64,000 nt of DNA from Fodinibacter sp963811825 (GTDB lineage: Bacteria; Actinomycetota; Actinomycetes; Actinomycetales; Dermatophilaceae): assembly GCA_963811825.1 (NCBI GenBank), contig CAWESS010000029.1, positions 217,406 to 281,405 on the forward strand. Direction: 5' to 3'. Shown here in pieces: positions 1-8,622 of the stretch; the stretch's first letter is position 1; each line of letters opens with the position of its first letter. The notes under the pieces were generated by a model. It ran no database searches. It saw only the letters and a program-made list of their open reading frames with translations, and was not told the DNA's origin. Both the position numbers and the translations under genes were made by a program.

Positions 1-923
1 CGGCGATGGCGCGGCCCATGACGGGGTCGAGGTCGTGGCCGGTCATCTCGGCGACGGCCTTGACGTGGCCGGTGTTCTCGGCGATGAGGGCGATGACGGC
101 CGGGATGACGAGGATGATCGCCGCCATCGAGAAGCTCGGCAGGTGCCAGCCGACGATCTCCTTGCCGTCGGCGCCGATCATCGTCTCGGCCGGGAGGCCG
201 AACCAGGAGGCGTCGCCGAGCCCGGCGGTGTTCCAGCGCAGGTGCTCGGTGGCCTCGGTGGCGCCGCCGAGGACCGAGGTGATCGGCCCGGAGGCCGTGT
301 CGAGCAGCCACGACAGCGCGGTGCCGAAGATGAGGGCGAGGAAGATGGCGATCCGGCCGATGAACCCGCGGAAGGCGACCGCGACGACGATCGTGAAGAT
401 CATCGTGGCCAGGGCGACCCACTGGTCCTGGGGCCAGTAGATGTTCGCGACGACCGGGGCGAGGTTGAACCCGATGAGCATGACGACGGCGCCGGTGACG
501 GCCGGCGGCAGCACCTTGTGCAGGACCGAGGGCCCGGCGACGTGGATGAGCAGGCCGACCGCGGCGAGCACGAGGCCCGCGACGAGGATGGCGCCCGTGA
601 CGTCCGCGCTCGTCGAGCCCTCCTGGGCGCGGATCGCGGCGACGGCCCCGACGAAGGCCGCCGACGTGCCGAGGTAGCTCGGCACCTTGCCCTGCACGAT
701 GAGCAGGAACAGGATCGTCGCGATGCCGCTCATCATGATCGCGAGCTGGGGGTTCAGCCCCATGATGAGCGGGAAGACGAAGGTCGCCCCGAACATCGCG
801 ACGACGTGCTGGGCGCCCAGACCGATGGTCTTGCCCCACGACAGGCGTTCGTCGGGGGCGACGACGCCTCCGGCGGCTACCTCAGCCGCGTCCTTGACCT
901 TCCAACCGAGACCGAGTGCCATG
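1..923 (-). CDS. NCS2-family uracil/xanthine permease (3' end cut by window)
   Basis: The ATG is at 923 and the frame stays open to the window edge, so about 307 N-terminal residues are seen of a family usually 430-480 long. The product would be a multi-pass inner-membrane nucleobase:cation symporter. Visible marks are an early GAQHVVAMFGATFVFP stretch, several long hydrophobic segments, and the ENTGHVKAV segment near the end of the visible part, which corresponds to the substrate-site helix of UraA/UapA-type carriers. It is read toward the left edge, on the same strand as the PucR regulator and next to allantoin-type genes, so a purine-breakdown substrate (xanthine, urate) is as plausible as uracil. 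Substrate cannot be settled from this part. Confidence 0.85.
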
Positions 924-1081
924 TGACGTCCTCCCTTGTCGGACCATGTCGGGCCGCAGCGAAGATGTCGCGTCCCACCTAGCAGTGATACACGGAAGGT
1001 AGTGACCCCCCACCGACGACATGCTCGGCAATCATTGACAGCCGGATGCCGGTCTCGTTGGCAACCGTCGCGGGGCTGCGG

Positions 1082-2473
1082 TCAGATGCCGCGCATCTGG
1101 TGGATCCGCAGGGCCAGCGCCAGGGTGAGCCGCAGCTGCGGGTCGGTGGTGAAGGGGCCGAGCATCCGCTCGAGCTTGGCGATGCGGTAGCGCAGCGTGT
1201 TGTAGTGGAAGAACAGCTGCCGGGCCGTCTCGGCGACGTTGATGTTCGTGTCGATGAGCACGGTGAGGGTGCGCCGCAGGTCGGCGTTCTCGGGGGAGTC
1301 GTCGCTCGCCAGCTCGCCGAGTGACTCGTCGACGAAGCGCCGCAGGTCGGCGCCGTCGGGGATCAGGGCGAGCAGCCGGTAGATGCCCAGCCCGTCGAAG
1401 TGCGTCAGGGCCGACTCGCCGTGCATCTGGCGTCCGACGTGCACGGCCTTGAGCGCCTCGTCGTAGGCCGCCGGCAGGTCGGCCATCGACGTGATCGGCC
1501 GGGACACGCCCGTCGAGAAGCTGCGTCGACCACCGCCGCCGTCTCCGCGCACCACCCTGGCGATCTCGCCGACGGTGCGCATCACGGCATCCGTGGAGGC
1601 GTCCGGGTCGGCGGGGAGCAGCGCCACGACCTCCTGGCTGAAGCCGGCCACGGGCACGCTGGCGTCGCGCGTCCGAACCGCCTGCACCCAGGCCCGCACG
1701 AAGCGCTCCTGCAGGGAGCGCACCTCCTCCGGGGAGCGGCTCGTCTGCTCGTCGTTCTCGTCGGTCTCGGCGACGACCACGACGACGGGGCGGGCGAGGT
1801 CCCAGCCGAGGGACGCGGCGTGCGACACGGCATCCGCCGACTCACCGGCGCGCCCGGCGAGCGCGTCGCGCAGGAACTCGGCGCGGTACTTGCCCTCGAC
1901 CGCGGCGACGGCCTGCTCCTTGGTGATGGCCAGGGCGGCGACGGTGGCCGCCCGCTCGAGCATGTGCACGTCGGTGGCGGTGAGGGGCTCGGTGGGGGAG
2001 AAGGCGCCGAGCAGGCCGTGGTCGGAGGACCCGGCGACGATCTTGACGAAGGCACGGGTGTTCTCGCCGCGACCGCCGGCGCCGTCGCGTGCGCCCACGG
2101 GCTCGCTCTCGACGAGCAGGCGGCCCGTGCGGTCGAAGCAGCCGAGGGCTCGCACCCGCTCCACCTCCTCGTCGCCGCCGGCCATGGCCAGGACGCGACC
2201 GTCGGTGGTGGTCACGACGGCCGCACCGCCGAAGAAGCCGGCGACCGCGGTGCAGAGCTCGAGCAGCGAGCCGCCGGCGAGGACGACTCGCACGAGCACG
2301 CGGTGCACCTCGTCCTCGCGCTCGAGGAGCGCGGCCTGGCGCTCGACCACCATCTCGAGGGCCCTGGCCCGGGCGGCAGGGTCGCTCGGGAGCCCGTCGG
2401 CGACCCCGGTCGCGAGCGCCGCCGATGTCAAGGTCTGTGCGTCTCCCGGCCGATCGTTGTCAACAATGACCAT
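1082..2473 (-). CDS. PucR/CdaR-family transcriptional regulator
   Basis: A 463-residue protein. Its C-terminal 60 residues carry the PucR-type helix-turn-helix (NVAETARQLFFHYNTLRYR, then a leucine-rich stretch ending LALALRIHQ). The N-terminal two thirds look like a GAF-like sensor plus linker region. The family activates purine-, allantoin- or sugar-acid-catabolic genes. It sits between the NCS2 permease and the divergent allHFG genes, so it is the likely local regulator of purine nitrogen use. The ATG at 2473 lies 34 bases from the allH ATG and inside the inverted repeat at 2467-2480, so transcript and start may coincide (leaderless) and the protein may control both directions. Confidence 0.85.
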   Translation of the reverse strand: MVIVDNDRPGDAQTLTSAALATGVADGLPSDPAARARALEMVVERQAALLEREDEVHRVLVRVVLAGGSLLELCTAVAGFFGGAAVVTTTDGRVLAMAGGDEEVERVRALGCFDRTGRLLVESEPVGARDGAGGRGENTRAFVKIVAGSSDHGLLGAFSPTEPLTATDVHMLERAATVAALAITKEQAVAAVEGKYRAEFLRDALAGRAGESADAVSHAASLGWDLARPVVVVVAETDENDEQTSRSPEEVRSLQERFVRAWVQAVRTRDASVPVAGFSQEVVALLPADPDASTDAVMRTVGEIARVVRGDGGGGRRSFSTGVSRPITSMADLPAAYDEALKAVHVGRQMHGESALTHFDGLGIYRLLALIPDGADLRRFVDESLGELASDDSPENADLRRTLTVLIDTNINVAETARQLFFHYNTLRYRIAKLERMLGPFTTDPQLRLTLALALRIHQMRGI

Positions 2474-2480
2474 CTGGTCA
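2467..2480. promoter_or_regulatory. Inverted repeat in the pucR/allH divergent region (candidate operator)
   Basis: TGACCATCTGGTCA is a perfect 6-base inverted repeat with a 2-base centre. It overlaps the start of the PucR-like gene and lies 28 bases before the allH start. The position suits autoregulation plus control of allHFG by the PucR-like protein. The assignment is by position only. Confidence 0.4.
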
Positions 2481-2507
2481 CTGTAGACCCGTCGCTACCG
2501 TCGCCGT

Positions 2508-3346
2508 ATGCCGTTCTCCGCAGGATCGTCGCCCGTGAGCACCTCGCGCGTGGGCCTCTCGGCGGCGGTCTCGACGCTCTCGGCTGCGCTCATCGAGGGG
2601 GATCCGGTGCCGGCCACCGTGCTCGGGGTGCACGCCCCGGCGCTCTACCTGGAGGTCGCCGGGCGGGTGCTCCCGGTGCTCACCTCGGATGCCGTCCCGC
2701 TCGCGACCGCCCTTCGCCTCGCCGTGCCCTCGGGCCGGGTCGACTGGGGTGTGGCTGCGGGCGACGTGGTCACGGTCGGTGGCCGGCTCGTGGTGCTGCC
2801 GGGCTGCGACATCGCGGCGGTCCGTACCTGGCGCCCCGCCCGCGTGTCCGCAGTCGGGGGGCTCGAAGTGGTCGTCCGGGCAGCCGGCTGAGCCCCCACC
2901 TCGAGGCGTGGAGTGCGAGCGGGTGGCTCGGGGACGGCATCCGCGCCGTCTCTGTCCGGTCGTGGCGAGGCGGCGGACCACCCGACTCTCGACTGCTGGG
3001 GCGGGGGCAGGGGCTGACGCCGGCGGGCGACGACGCGCTGGCCGGCATCCTGCTCGTCGCCCACGCCGTCGGTGGGGCCGAGACGCTAGCCGCCGCGGTG
3101 CGCTCCCGGTTGGGCTCGACCACCGCGGTGTCCGCCGCGCTCCTCGATGCCGCTGCGGACGGGTACGCCACGCGGGACGTCGTGGCGCTCGTCGACGCCG
3201 CGCTCACCGGTGACGACGCCACCATCGCGCGCACCCTGCCCGCCGTCCTCGCGATCGGTCACACCTCGGGTGCCGACCTCGTCGCCGGGGTCGCCGGGGC
3301 GCTGCACCACCTCACCGACACCACCACCGGACGGAGCGCCGCATGA
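2508..3346 (+). CDS. allH: DUF2877 protein, predicted oxamate carbamoyltransferase subunit AllH (frameshifted)
   Basis: The first 125 residues lie in the frame opening at ATG 2508, which stops at 2891. The rest (SPHLEAW..., then GRGQGLTPAGDDALAG and IGHTSGADLVAGVAGAL) lies in another frame ending at 3346. Restoring one base near 2876-2881, in a CCGGG run, joins them into about 280 residues, the usual DUF2877 length. GLTPAGDD is the family hallmark. DUF2877 (YlbF/AllH) acts with AllF and AllG as oxamate carbamoyltransferase, converting oxalurate and phosphate to oxamate and carbamoyl phosphate late in allantoin breakdown. The stop overlaps the allF ATG by four bases. The break is probably a sequencing error, since the rest of the protein is well conserved. 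Confidence 0.75.
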
Positions 3347-4849
3347 GCACCCACGTCGAGCTGAGAGCCGGGGCCTACCACGACTCCGTGAGCCTCATGC
3401 AGGTCTCGCGGGCCGTCGCAGGCACCCCCGGCGTCCAGGCCGCCCAGGTCGCGATGGCCACCGAGCTCAACGTCGACGTCCTGCGGTCGATGGGCTTCAC
3501 CGTGCCGGCCGAGGCGGGGCCGAACGACCTCGTCATCGCCCTGCGCACCGACACCCCGGATGCCGTGGCGCCGGGTCTCGCGGCCGTCGCCGACGCGCTG
3601 GCCGGGCTCCGGGCCACGAGTGACTCCGGGGGTGGTGACGAGGTGGTGGCACCCCGCACGCTCGGCTCGGCCGCTGCTCGGGCGGGCGCCACGCTGGCCG
3701 TGATCTCCGTGCCCGGCCAGCACGCCGTGACCGAGGCCTTCGACGCGATCGCGTCGGGTCTGTCGGTGATGTTGTTCTCCGACAACGTCTCCGTCGAGGA
3801 CGAGGTGGCGCTCAAGGACGCCGCAGCCGCGGCCGACGTGCTCGTCATGGGCCCGGACTGCGGCACGGCACACATCGGCGGGGTCGCCCTCGGGTTCGCG
3901 AACGTCGTGCGACCGGGGTCGGTCGGCATCGTCGCGGCCTCCGGCACCGGTGCCCAGCAGGTGATGTGCCTGCTCGACGCCGCCGGAGTCGGTGTCTCAC
4001 ACTGCCTCGGCGTGGGCGGGCGCGACCTCAAGGCGGCCGTCGGGGGTCGCTCGACGAAGCAGGCGCTGCGCGCGCTCGCCGACGACCCGGCGACCGAGGG
4101 CGTCATCGTCGTCTCCAAGCCGCCGGATGCCGCGGTGCTCGCGGAGGTCGAGGCGGAGGCCGCCGCACTGGGGCTGCGGGTGCACTGGGCCGTGCTCGGC
4201 GCCGGGCGGCCCGACCTCACCGCATCGGTCGAGGACTTCCTCCGCGGCCAGGGGCACGTCGTGCCGAGCTGGCCGTCGTGGCCGGCGACTGCGCCCGAGC
4301 CGGAGCGTGCTGACCTCGTCCAGGGCTCGGCGCTGCGCGGGTCTCTTCTGTGGCGGCACCCTCGCCGACGAGGCGATGACGGTCGCGGAAGGTGAGCTGG
4401 GCGGCATCCGCAGCAACATCGCCCACGACCCGGCGCTGGCGCTCGGCCCCGACCTGCGCGACGACGGCCACGTCATCATCGACTTCGGCGACGACGGGAT
4501 GACCCGGGGCCGGGCCCACCCGATGATCGACCCGACCCTGCGCCAGGAGCGCATCGCGGCCGAGGCGCTCGACCCGACGTGCGGGGTGCTCCTGCTCGAC
4601 CTCGTGCTCGGCCACGGTGCCCACCCCGACCCTGCCGACGAGCTCGCGGATGCCGTTCGAGCGGCTCGGGCGACCGCCCTCGCCGCCGGACGTGTGTTGC
4701 CGGTCGTGGTGTCGCTCACCGGAACCGAGGCCGACCCCCAGGGCCGGGCACGCTGTGCGCAGGTGCTCGCAGACGCTGGTGCCAGCGTCCACCTGTCCAA
4801 CGCCGCTGCCACGCGCACGGCCCTGACCCTGCTGAGGAGCGCGCGATGA
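3343..4849 (+). CDS. allF: FdrA/AllF, predicted oxamate carbamoyltransferase subunit (frameshifted)
   Basis: Residues 1 to about 333 read from ATG 3343 and show an acyl-CoA-synthetase-like fold: ALRTDTPDAV, then MGPDCGTAHIGGVALGFANV, then GIVAASGTGAQQVMCLL. The downstream half (LFCGGTLADEAM ... DFGDDGMTRGRAHPMIDP ... LLDLVLGHGAHPDPA) is in the next frame and ends at 4849. Removing one T at about 4342 fuses them into about 500 residues, close to FdrA proteins (about 510-555). FdrA resembles succinyl-CoA synthetase alpha subunit and is a subunit of oxamate carbamoyltransferase. It overlaps allH upstream and allG downstream by four bases each, so all three are translationally coupled. Confidence 0.78.
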
Positions 4850-6300
4850 CCGCATCACCACGAAGCGACCGGCCCCTGCACGGTCTGCTCGGGACCGACC
4901 CCGTCGTCGCGACCGCGGGGGTGTCGCTGCTCGCCGAGGCGCTGGTCGACCAGGCGGTGGTCGTGACGCAGACCCAGTGGCAGCCACCGATGGCGGGCAC
5001 CGAGCGCGACCTCGCCCGCGTCATGGGAGACCCTCGTCGCGCGGCGGCCAATGCGCTCGCCCTGGAGCGGATGACGACGGCGACGGCCACGCTGGTCGAC
5101 GTGCGACCGGCATCCGAGGTCGTGGGGTTGGAGCGGGGCACCTTCCTGCACGCCGGCCCGCCACTGGAGTGGGAGCGCGCGTCGGGGCCGATGCGCGGCG
5201 CGCTCATCGGAGCAGTGCTGTTCGAGGGTCTTGCCGACACTGCCGAGGAGGCCGAGCGGCGCCTGGCTGCAGGGGAGTTCACGCTCGAGCCGTGCCACCA
5301 CCGGGGTGGCGTGGGGCCGATGGCGGGTGTCGTCAGCCCGTCGATGTGGCTCTACGTGCTGCGCGACGAGGTGCACGGCAACGACTCGTGGTGCTCGCTC
5401 AACGAGGGGCTCGGCAAGGTGCTGCGCTACGGCGCGTACGGCCCCGAGGTCATCGACCGGCTGCACTGGATGACGCGGGTGCTCGGGCCGATCCTGTCGC
5501 AGGCGGTCCGGTCGACGGGGGCGATCGACATCCGGGCGATCATCACCCAGATGCTCCAGATGGGCGACGAGGGCCACAACCGCAACCGTGCGGGGTCGCT
5601 GATGCTGCTGCGTGAGCTGCTTCCGGGAATGATCACCGCGGACGCCTCGTCCTCGGACGTCGCCGAGGCCGTGCGGTTCTCGGGCGCCAACGAGCACTTC
5701 TTCCTCAACCTCGGGATGCCGGCCTGCAAGCTGGCGACGCTCGCGGCCTCGGGGATCGCCGGGTCGACCGTCGTCACCGTGATGGCCCGCAACGGCACCG
5801 ACTTCGGCATCCAGGTGTCCGGGACGGGTGACCAGTGGTTCACCGGGCCGGCCAACACTCCCGAAGGACTGTTCCTCGGCGCGTTCGGGCCGGACGACGC
5901 GAACCCCGACATCGGCGACTCGGCGATCACCGAGACCGGGGGCATCGGCGGGTTCGCGATGGCTGCGGCCCCCGCGATCGTCAAGTTCGTCGGCGGGGAC
6001 GTGCCGTTCGCGCTGCGGGCCACGCGCACGATGTACGAGATCACCGCCGGGGAGCACCCGGCCTACCAGGTGCCGATCCTCGGGTTCCGTGGGACGCCCA
6101 CCGGCATCGACGTGACCAAGGTGGCGCGCACCGGCATCCTGCCCCAGATCAACACCGGGATGGCCGGGCGGGTCGCGGGGACGGGTCAGGTGGGCGCGGG
6201 GCTGGTGACTCCTCCGGCGCAGTGCTTCCCGGCGGCGCTGGCCGCACTGGCGGCTGCCGTCCCGGCCCTCGACGCGCCCCACGGGGCCGCCACCCCTTGA
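4846..6300 (+). CDS. allG: DUF1116 protein, predicted oxamate carbamoyltransferase subunit AllG
   Basis: An intact 484-residue protein. The start at 4846 is fixed by the ATGA overlap with allF. DUF1116 (YlbE/AllG) marks include WERASGPMRGALIGA, a CHHRGGVGPMAGVVSPSMW block, QMGDEGHNRNRAG and FFLNLGMPACKLA. With AllF and AllH it is expected to form the enzyme that phosphorolyses oxalurate. The carbamate kinase that would use the carbamoyl phosphate (AllK in E. coli) is not in the window. Being the only unbroken member, it supports reading the breaks in allH and allF as technical. Confidence 0.88.
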   Translation: MTASPRSDRPLHGLLGTDPVVATAGVSLLAEALVDQAVVVTQTQWQPPMAGTERDLARVMGDPRRAAANALALERMTTATATLVDVRPASEVVGLERGTFLHAGPPLEWERASGPMRGALIGAVLFEGLADTAEEAERRLAAGEFTLEPCHHRGGVGPMAGVVSPSMWLYVLRDEVHGNDSWCSLNEGLGKVLRYGAYGPEVIDRLHWMTRVLGPILSQAVRSTGAIDIRAIITQMLQMGDEGHNRNRAGSLMLLRELLPGMITADASSSDVAEAVRFSGANEHFFLNLGMPACKLATLAASGIAGSTVVTVMARNGTDFGIQVSGTGDQWFTGPANTPEGLFLGAFGPDDANPDIGDSAITETGGIGGFAMAAAPAIVKFVGGDVPFALRATRTMYEITAGEHPAYQVPILGFRGTPTGIDVTKVARTGILPQINTGMAGRVAGTGQVGAGLVTPPAQCFPAALAALAAAVPALDAPHGAATP

Positions 6301-6338
6301 CGACCTCGCACCACGGGCCTATCTTTCGACGCAGCATC

Positions 6339-6352
6339 TGGGAGCGCTCCCA
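6339..6352. promoter_or_regulatory. CebR-type cellulose-response operator
   Basis: TGGGAGCGCTCCCA is a perfect 14-base palindrome identical to the consensus bound by the LacI-family repressor CebR (CelR in Thermobifida), which releases DNA when cellobiose is present. It lies 29 bases before the ATG of the GH6 cellulase gene, which it should repress in the absence of cello-oligosaccharides. The regulator gene itself is not in the window. Confidence 0.92.
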
Positions 6353-6381
6353 AGGTGCCCGACTCGTCACAGGAGGGTCCG

Positions 6382-7656
6382 ATGTCAACGACGACACGAC
6401 TGCTGGGAATGGTCGCGGCAGGTGCCTTGCTGGTGCTCAGCCCGCTGGCCACCACGACGGCGACGGCTGCGGGTGAGGGGATCCCGGACGGCACCCGCTT
6501 CTACGTGCCCCAGCTGGAGCACTACCAGGACGCCCTGCGCCAGGTCGCGAAGCTGCGCGCTTCGGGCGACAAGGACGCCGCGGCCGACATCTCCGCGATG
6601 ATCCGCACGCCGCAGGCGGTGTGGCTGACCGGTGACAGCCCGGCTCAGGTCGAGCGCGAGGCCCGCCAGGTCACCCACCGGGCCGCGGGCAAGGGTGAGC
6701 TCCCGGTGCTGGTGGCCTACAACATCCCCTTCCGCGACTGCGCGCAGTACTCGGCAGGGGGTGCGACGAGCGTGGCCGAGTACGAGGCCTGGATCGACGC
6801 CATCGCGGCGGGCATCGGTGACCGCGAGGCCGTCGTGATCCTCGAGCCGGACGGGCTGGGCATCATCCCCTGGTACGCACCGAACACCGGCAGCGGGCTG
6901 GAGTGGTGCCGCCCCGCCGAGGCGGATCGGGCCACGGCGGCGAGCGAGCGGTTCGCGATGCTCAACCACGCCGTCGACGCCCTCGGCGCCAACCCCGGTA
7001 CCCGCGTCTACCTCGACGGCACGCACAGCGCCTGGCTCGGGGTCGGCGACGTCGCGGACCGGCTCGACCGGGCCGGGGTCGCGCGGGCGGCCGGCTTCTT
7101 CCTCAACGTCTCGAACTACCGCACCACCGAGGACTCGCTGACCTATGGCGGCTGGATCTCGCAGTGCCTCTGGTACGGGACCAACCCGGCCGAGGGCGGC
7201 TGGCGGCAGGGCCACTTCGAGTACTGCGCGAGCCAGTACTACCCGTCGAGCGGCTACGAGGACACGACCGCGACGGACCAGTGGTACCTCGACAACGTCA
7301 CGAACGCTCCAAATGCGCCGGACGGGCCCGCCGACCTCACCCACTTCGTCATCGACACCAGCCGCAACGGGCAGGGTCCGTGGACCCCGCCGGCGGGTCT
7401 CTACCCGGACCCGCAGGACTGGTGCAACCCGCCCGGCCGCGGCCTCGGCATCCGCCCCACGACCGACACCGGCGACCCGCTGGCCGACGCGTTCCTGTGG
7501 GTGAAGGTACCGGGTGAGTCCGACGGCCAGTGCTCGCGCGGCCTGACCGGCAACGGTGGCGTCGACCCCGAGTGGGGAGTCGTGGACCCGGCAGCGGGGG
7601 CCTGGTTCCCGCAGCAGGCGCTCGAGCTGACGCGCCTGGCCCAGCCTCCGCGCTGA
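6382..7656 (+). CDS. Secreted glycoside hydrolase family 6 cellulase
   Basis: A 424-residue GH6 enzyme (endo-beta-1,4-glucanase or cellobiohydrolase). The ATG at 6382 has a clean AGGAGGG ribosome site; an in-frame ATG 27 bases upstream lacks one. Residues 1-30 form a Sec signal peptide ending in a TATA-like alanine stretch. Both GH6 signatures are present: VAYNIPFRDCAQY near residue 110 and ILEPDGLGII near residue 152, whose Asp is the catalytic acid. GTRVYLDGTHSAWL and the C-terminal LWVKVPGESDGQC also fit. No carbohydrate-binding module or linker follows, so it is a single-domain enzyme for soluble or amorphous glucan. A CebR operator lies upstream; no other cellulose genes are nearby. Confidence 0.93.
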   Translation: MSTTTRLLGMVAAGALLVLSPLATTTATAAGEGIPDGTRFYVPQLEHYQDALRQVAKLRASGDKDAAADISAMIRTPQAVWLTGDSPAQVEREARQVTHRAAGKGELPVLVAYNIPFRDCAQYSAGGATSVAEYEAWIDAIAAGIGDREAVVILEPDGLGIIPWYAPNTGSGLEWCRPAEADRATAASERFAMLNHAVDALGANPGTRVYLDGTHSAWLGVGDVADRLDRAGVARAAGFFLNVSNYRTTEDSLTYGGWISQCLWYGTNPAEGGWRQGHFEYCASQYYPSSGYEDTTATDQWYLDNVTNAPNAPDGPADLTHFVIDTSRNGQGPWTPPAGLYPDPQDWCNPPGRGLGIRPTTDTGDPLADAFLWVKVPGESDGQCSRGLTGNGGVDPEWGVVDPAAGAWFPQQALELTRLAQPPR

Positions 7657-7749
7657 CCGTCCGGCGCTGGCGGGCGCCCCAGTGGCGGGGACGGGCCGGC
7701 GGCCGGGGGGCGGGGCGGGCGGGTGCTGGCCCCGTGAAAGGATTGCGCC

Positions 7750-8622
7750 GTGACCGCGACGACGCTTGACGGCAAGGCCATCCTCGAGACGATCAAGGGT
7801 GAGCTGCGCGCCCGCGTGGCCGCCCTCGCCGAGCACGGGGTGGTCCCCGGCCTGGGCACCGTGCTCGTGGGCGACGACCCGGGCAGCCAGTGGTACGTCG
7901 GCGCCAAGCACCGTGACTGCGCCGAGATCGGCATCCGGAGCCTCCGCCGCGACCTGCCGGTCGGCACGAGCCAGGCCGAGGTGCTCGAGGTCGTGCGCGA
8001 CCTCAACGACGACCCCGAGTGCACCGGCTTCATCGTGCAGCAGCCCACGGGCCTGGACGAGAACGCGATCCTCTCGGCCGTCGACCCGGCCAAGGACGTC
8101 GACGGGCTGCACCCGATGAACCTGGGCTGGCTCGTGCTGGGCGAGCCGGCACCCCTGCCGTGCACCCCCGTGGGGTGCATCGAGCTGCTGCGGCGCTACG
8201 ACGTGCCGATCGCCGGCGCCAAGGTCGTCGTCGTGGGGCGCGGCCTCACCGTGGGACGCCCGCTCGGCCTCATCCTCACCCGACGTTCGGAGAACGCCAC
8301 GGTCACGCTGTGCCACACGGGGACGCGTGACCTGGCGGCCGAGGTGCGCCAGGCCGACATCGTCGTGGCGGCTGCGGGCGTGCCGGGCATCATCACGGCA
8401 GACATGGTCAAGCCGGGTGCCGCGGTGCTCGACGTGGGGGTCTCGCGGATCGAGGACGCCGCGAGCGGCAAGTCGGTCGTCGCGGGTGACGTGCACCCCG
8501 ACGTCTGGGCTGTCGCCGGCTTCGTCAGCCCGAACCCCGGTGGGGTCGGCCCGATGACGCGCGCGATGCTCCTGTCCAACGTGGTCCTGGCCGCCGAGCA
8601 GGGCCTGGCCGCGGGCACCTGA
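7750..8622 (+). CDS. folD: Bifunctional methylenetetrahydrofolate dehydrogenase/cyclohydrolase FolD
   Basis: A 290-residue cytosolic enzyme that oxidises 5,10-methylene-THF with NADP and hydrolyses the methenyl product to 10-formyl-THF. GTG start at 7750 preceded by an AAAGGA ribosome site. Family marks are GTVLVGDDPGSQWYVGAKHR (with the catalytic Lys), DVDGLHPMN, the NADP-site loop VGRGLTVGRPLG and the terminal PNPGGVGPMTRAMLL. QQPTG replaces the QLPLP of many bacterial enzymes. It overlaps the following antiporter gene by one base (TGATG), suggesting co-transcription, although their functions are unrelated. Confidence 0.95.
   Translation: MTATTLDGKAILETIKGELRARVAALAEHGVVPGLGTVLVGDDPGSQWYVGAKHRDCAEIGIRSLRRDLPVGTSQAEVLEVVRDLNDDPECTGFIVQQPTGLDENAILSAVDPAKDVDGLHPMNLGWLVLGEPAPLPCTPVGCIELLRRYDVPIAGAKVVVVGRGLTVGRPLGLILTRRSENATVTLCHTGTRDLAAEVRQADIVVAAAGVPGIITADMVKPGAAVLDVGVSRIEDAASGKSVVAGDVHPDVWAVAGFVSPNPGGVGPMTRAMLLSNVVLAAEQGLAAGT

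Noticed and set aside
35..982. Long open frame opposite the NCS2 permease
   Set aside because: Asp/Arg/Gly-rich composition typical of antisense frames in GC-rich DNA; the opposite strand encodes a recognisable permease.
1400..2500. Left part of a 648-residue plus-strand frame
   Set aside because: It is the antisense of the PucR gene; only the part after about 2882 is real, as the second half of allH.
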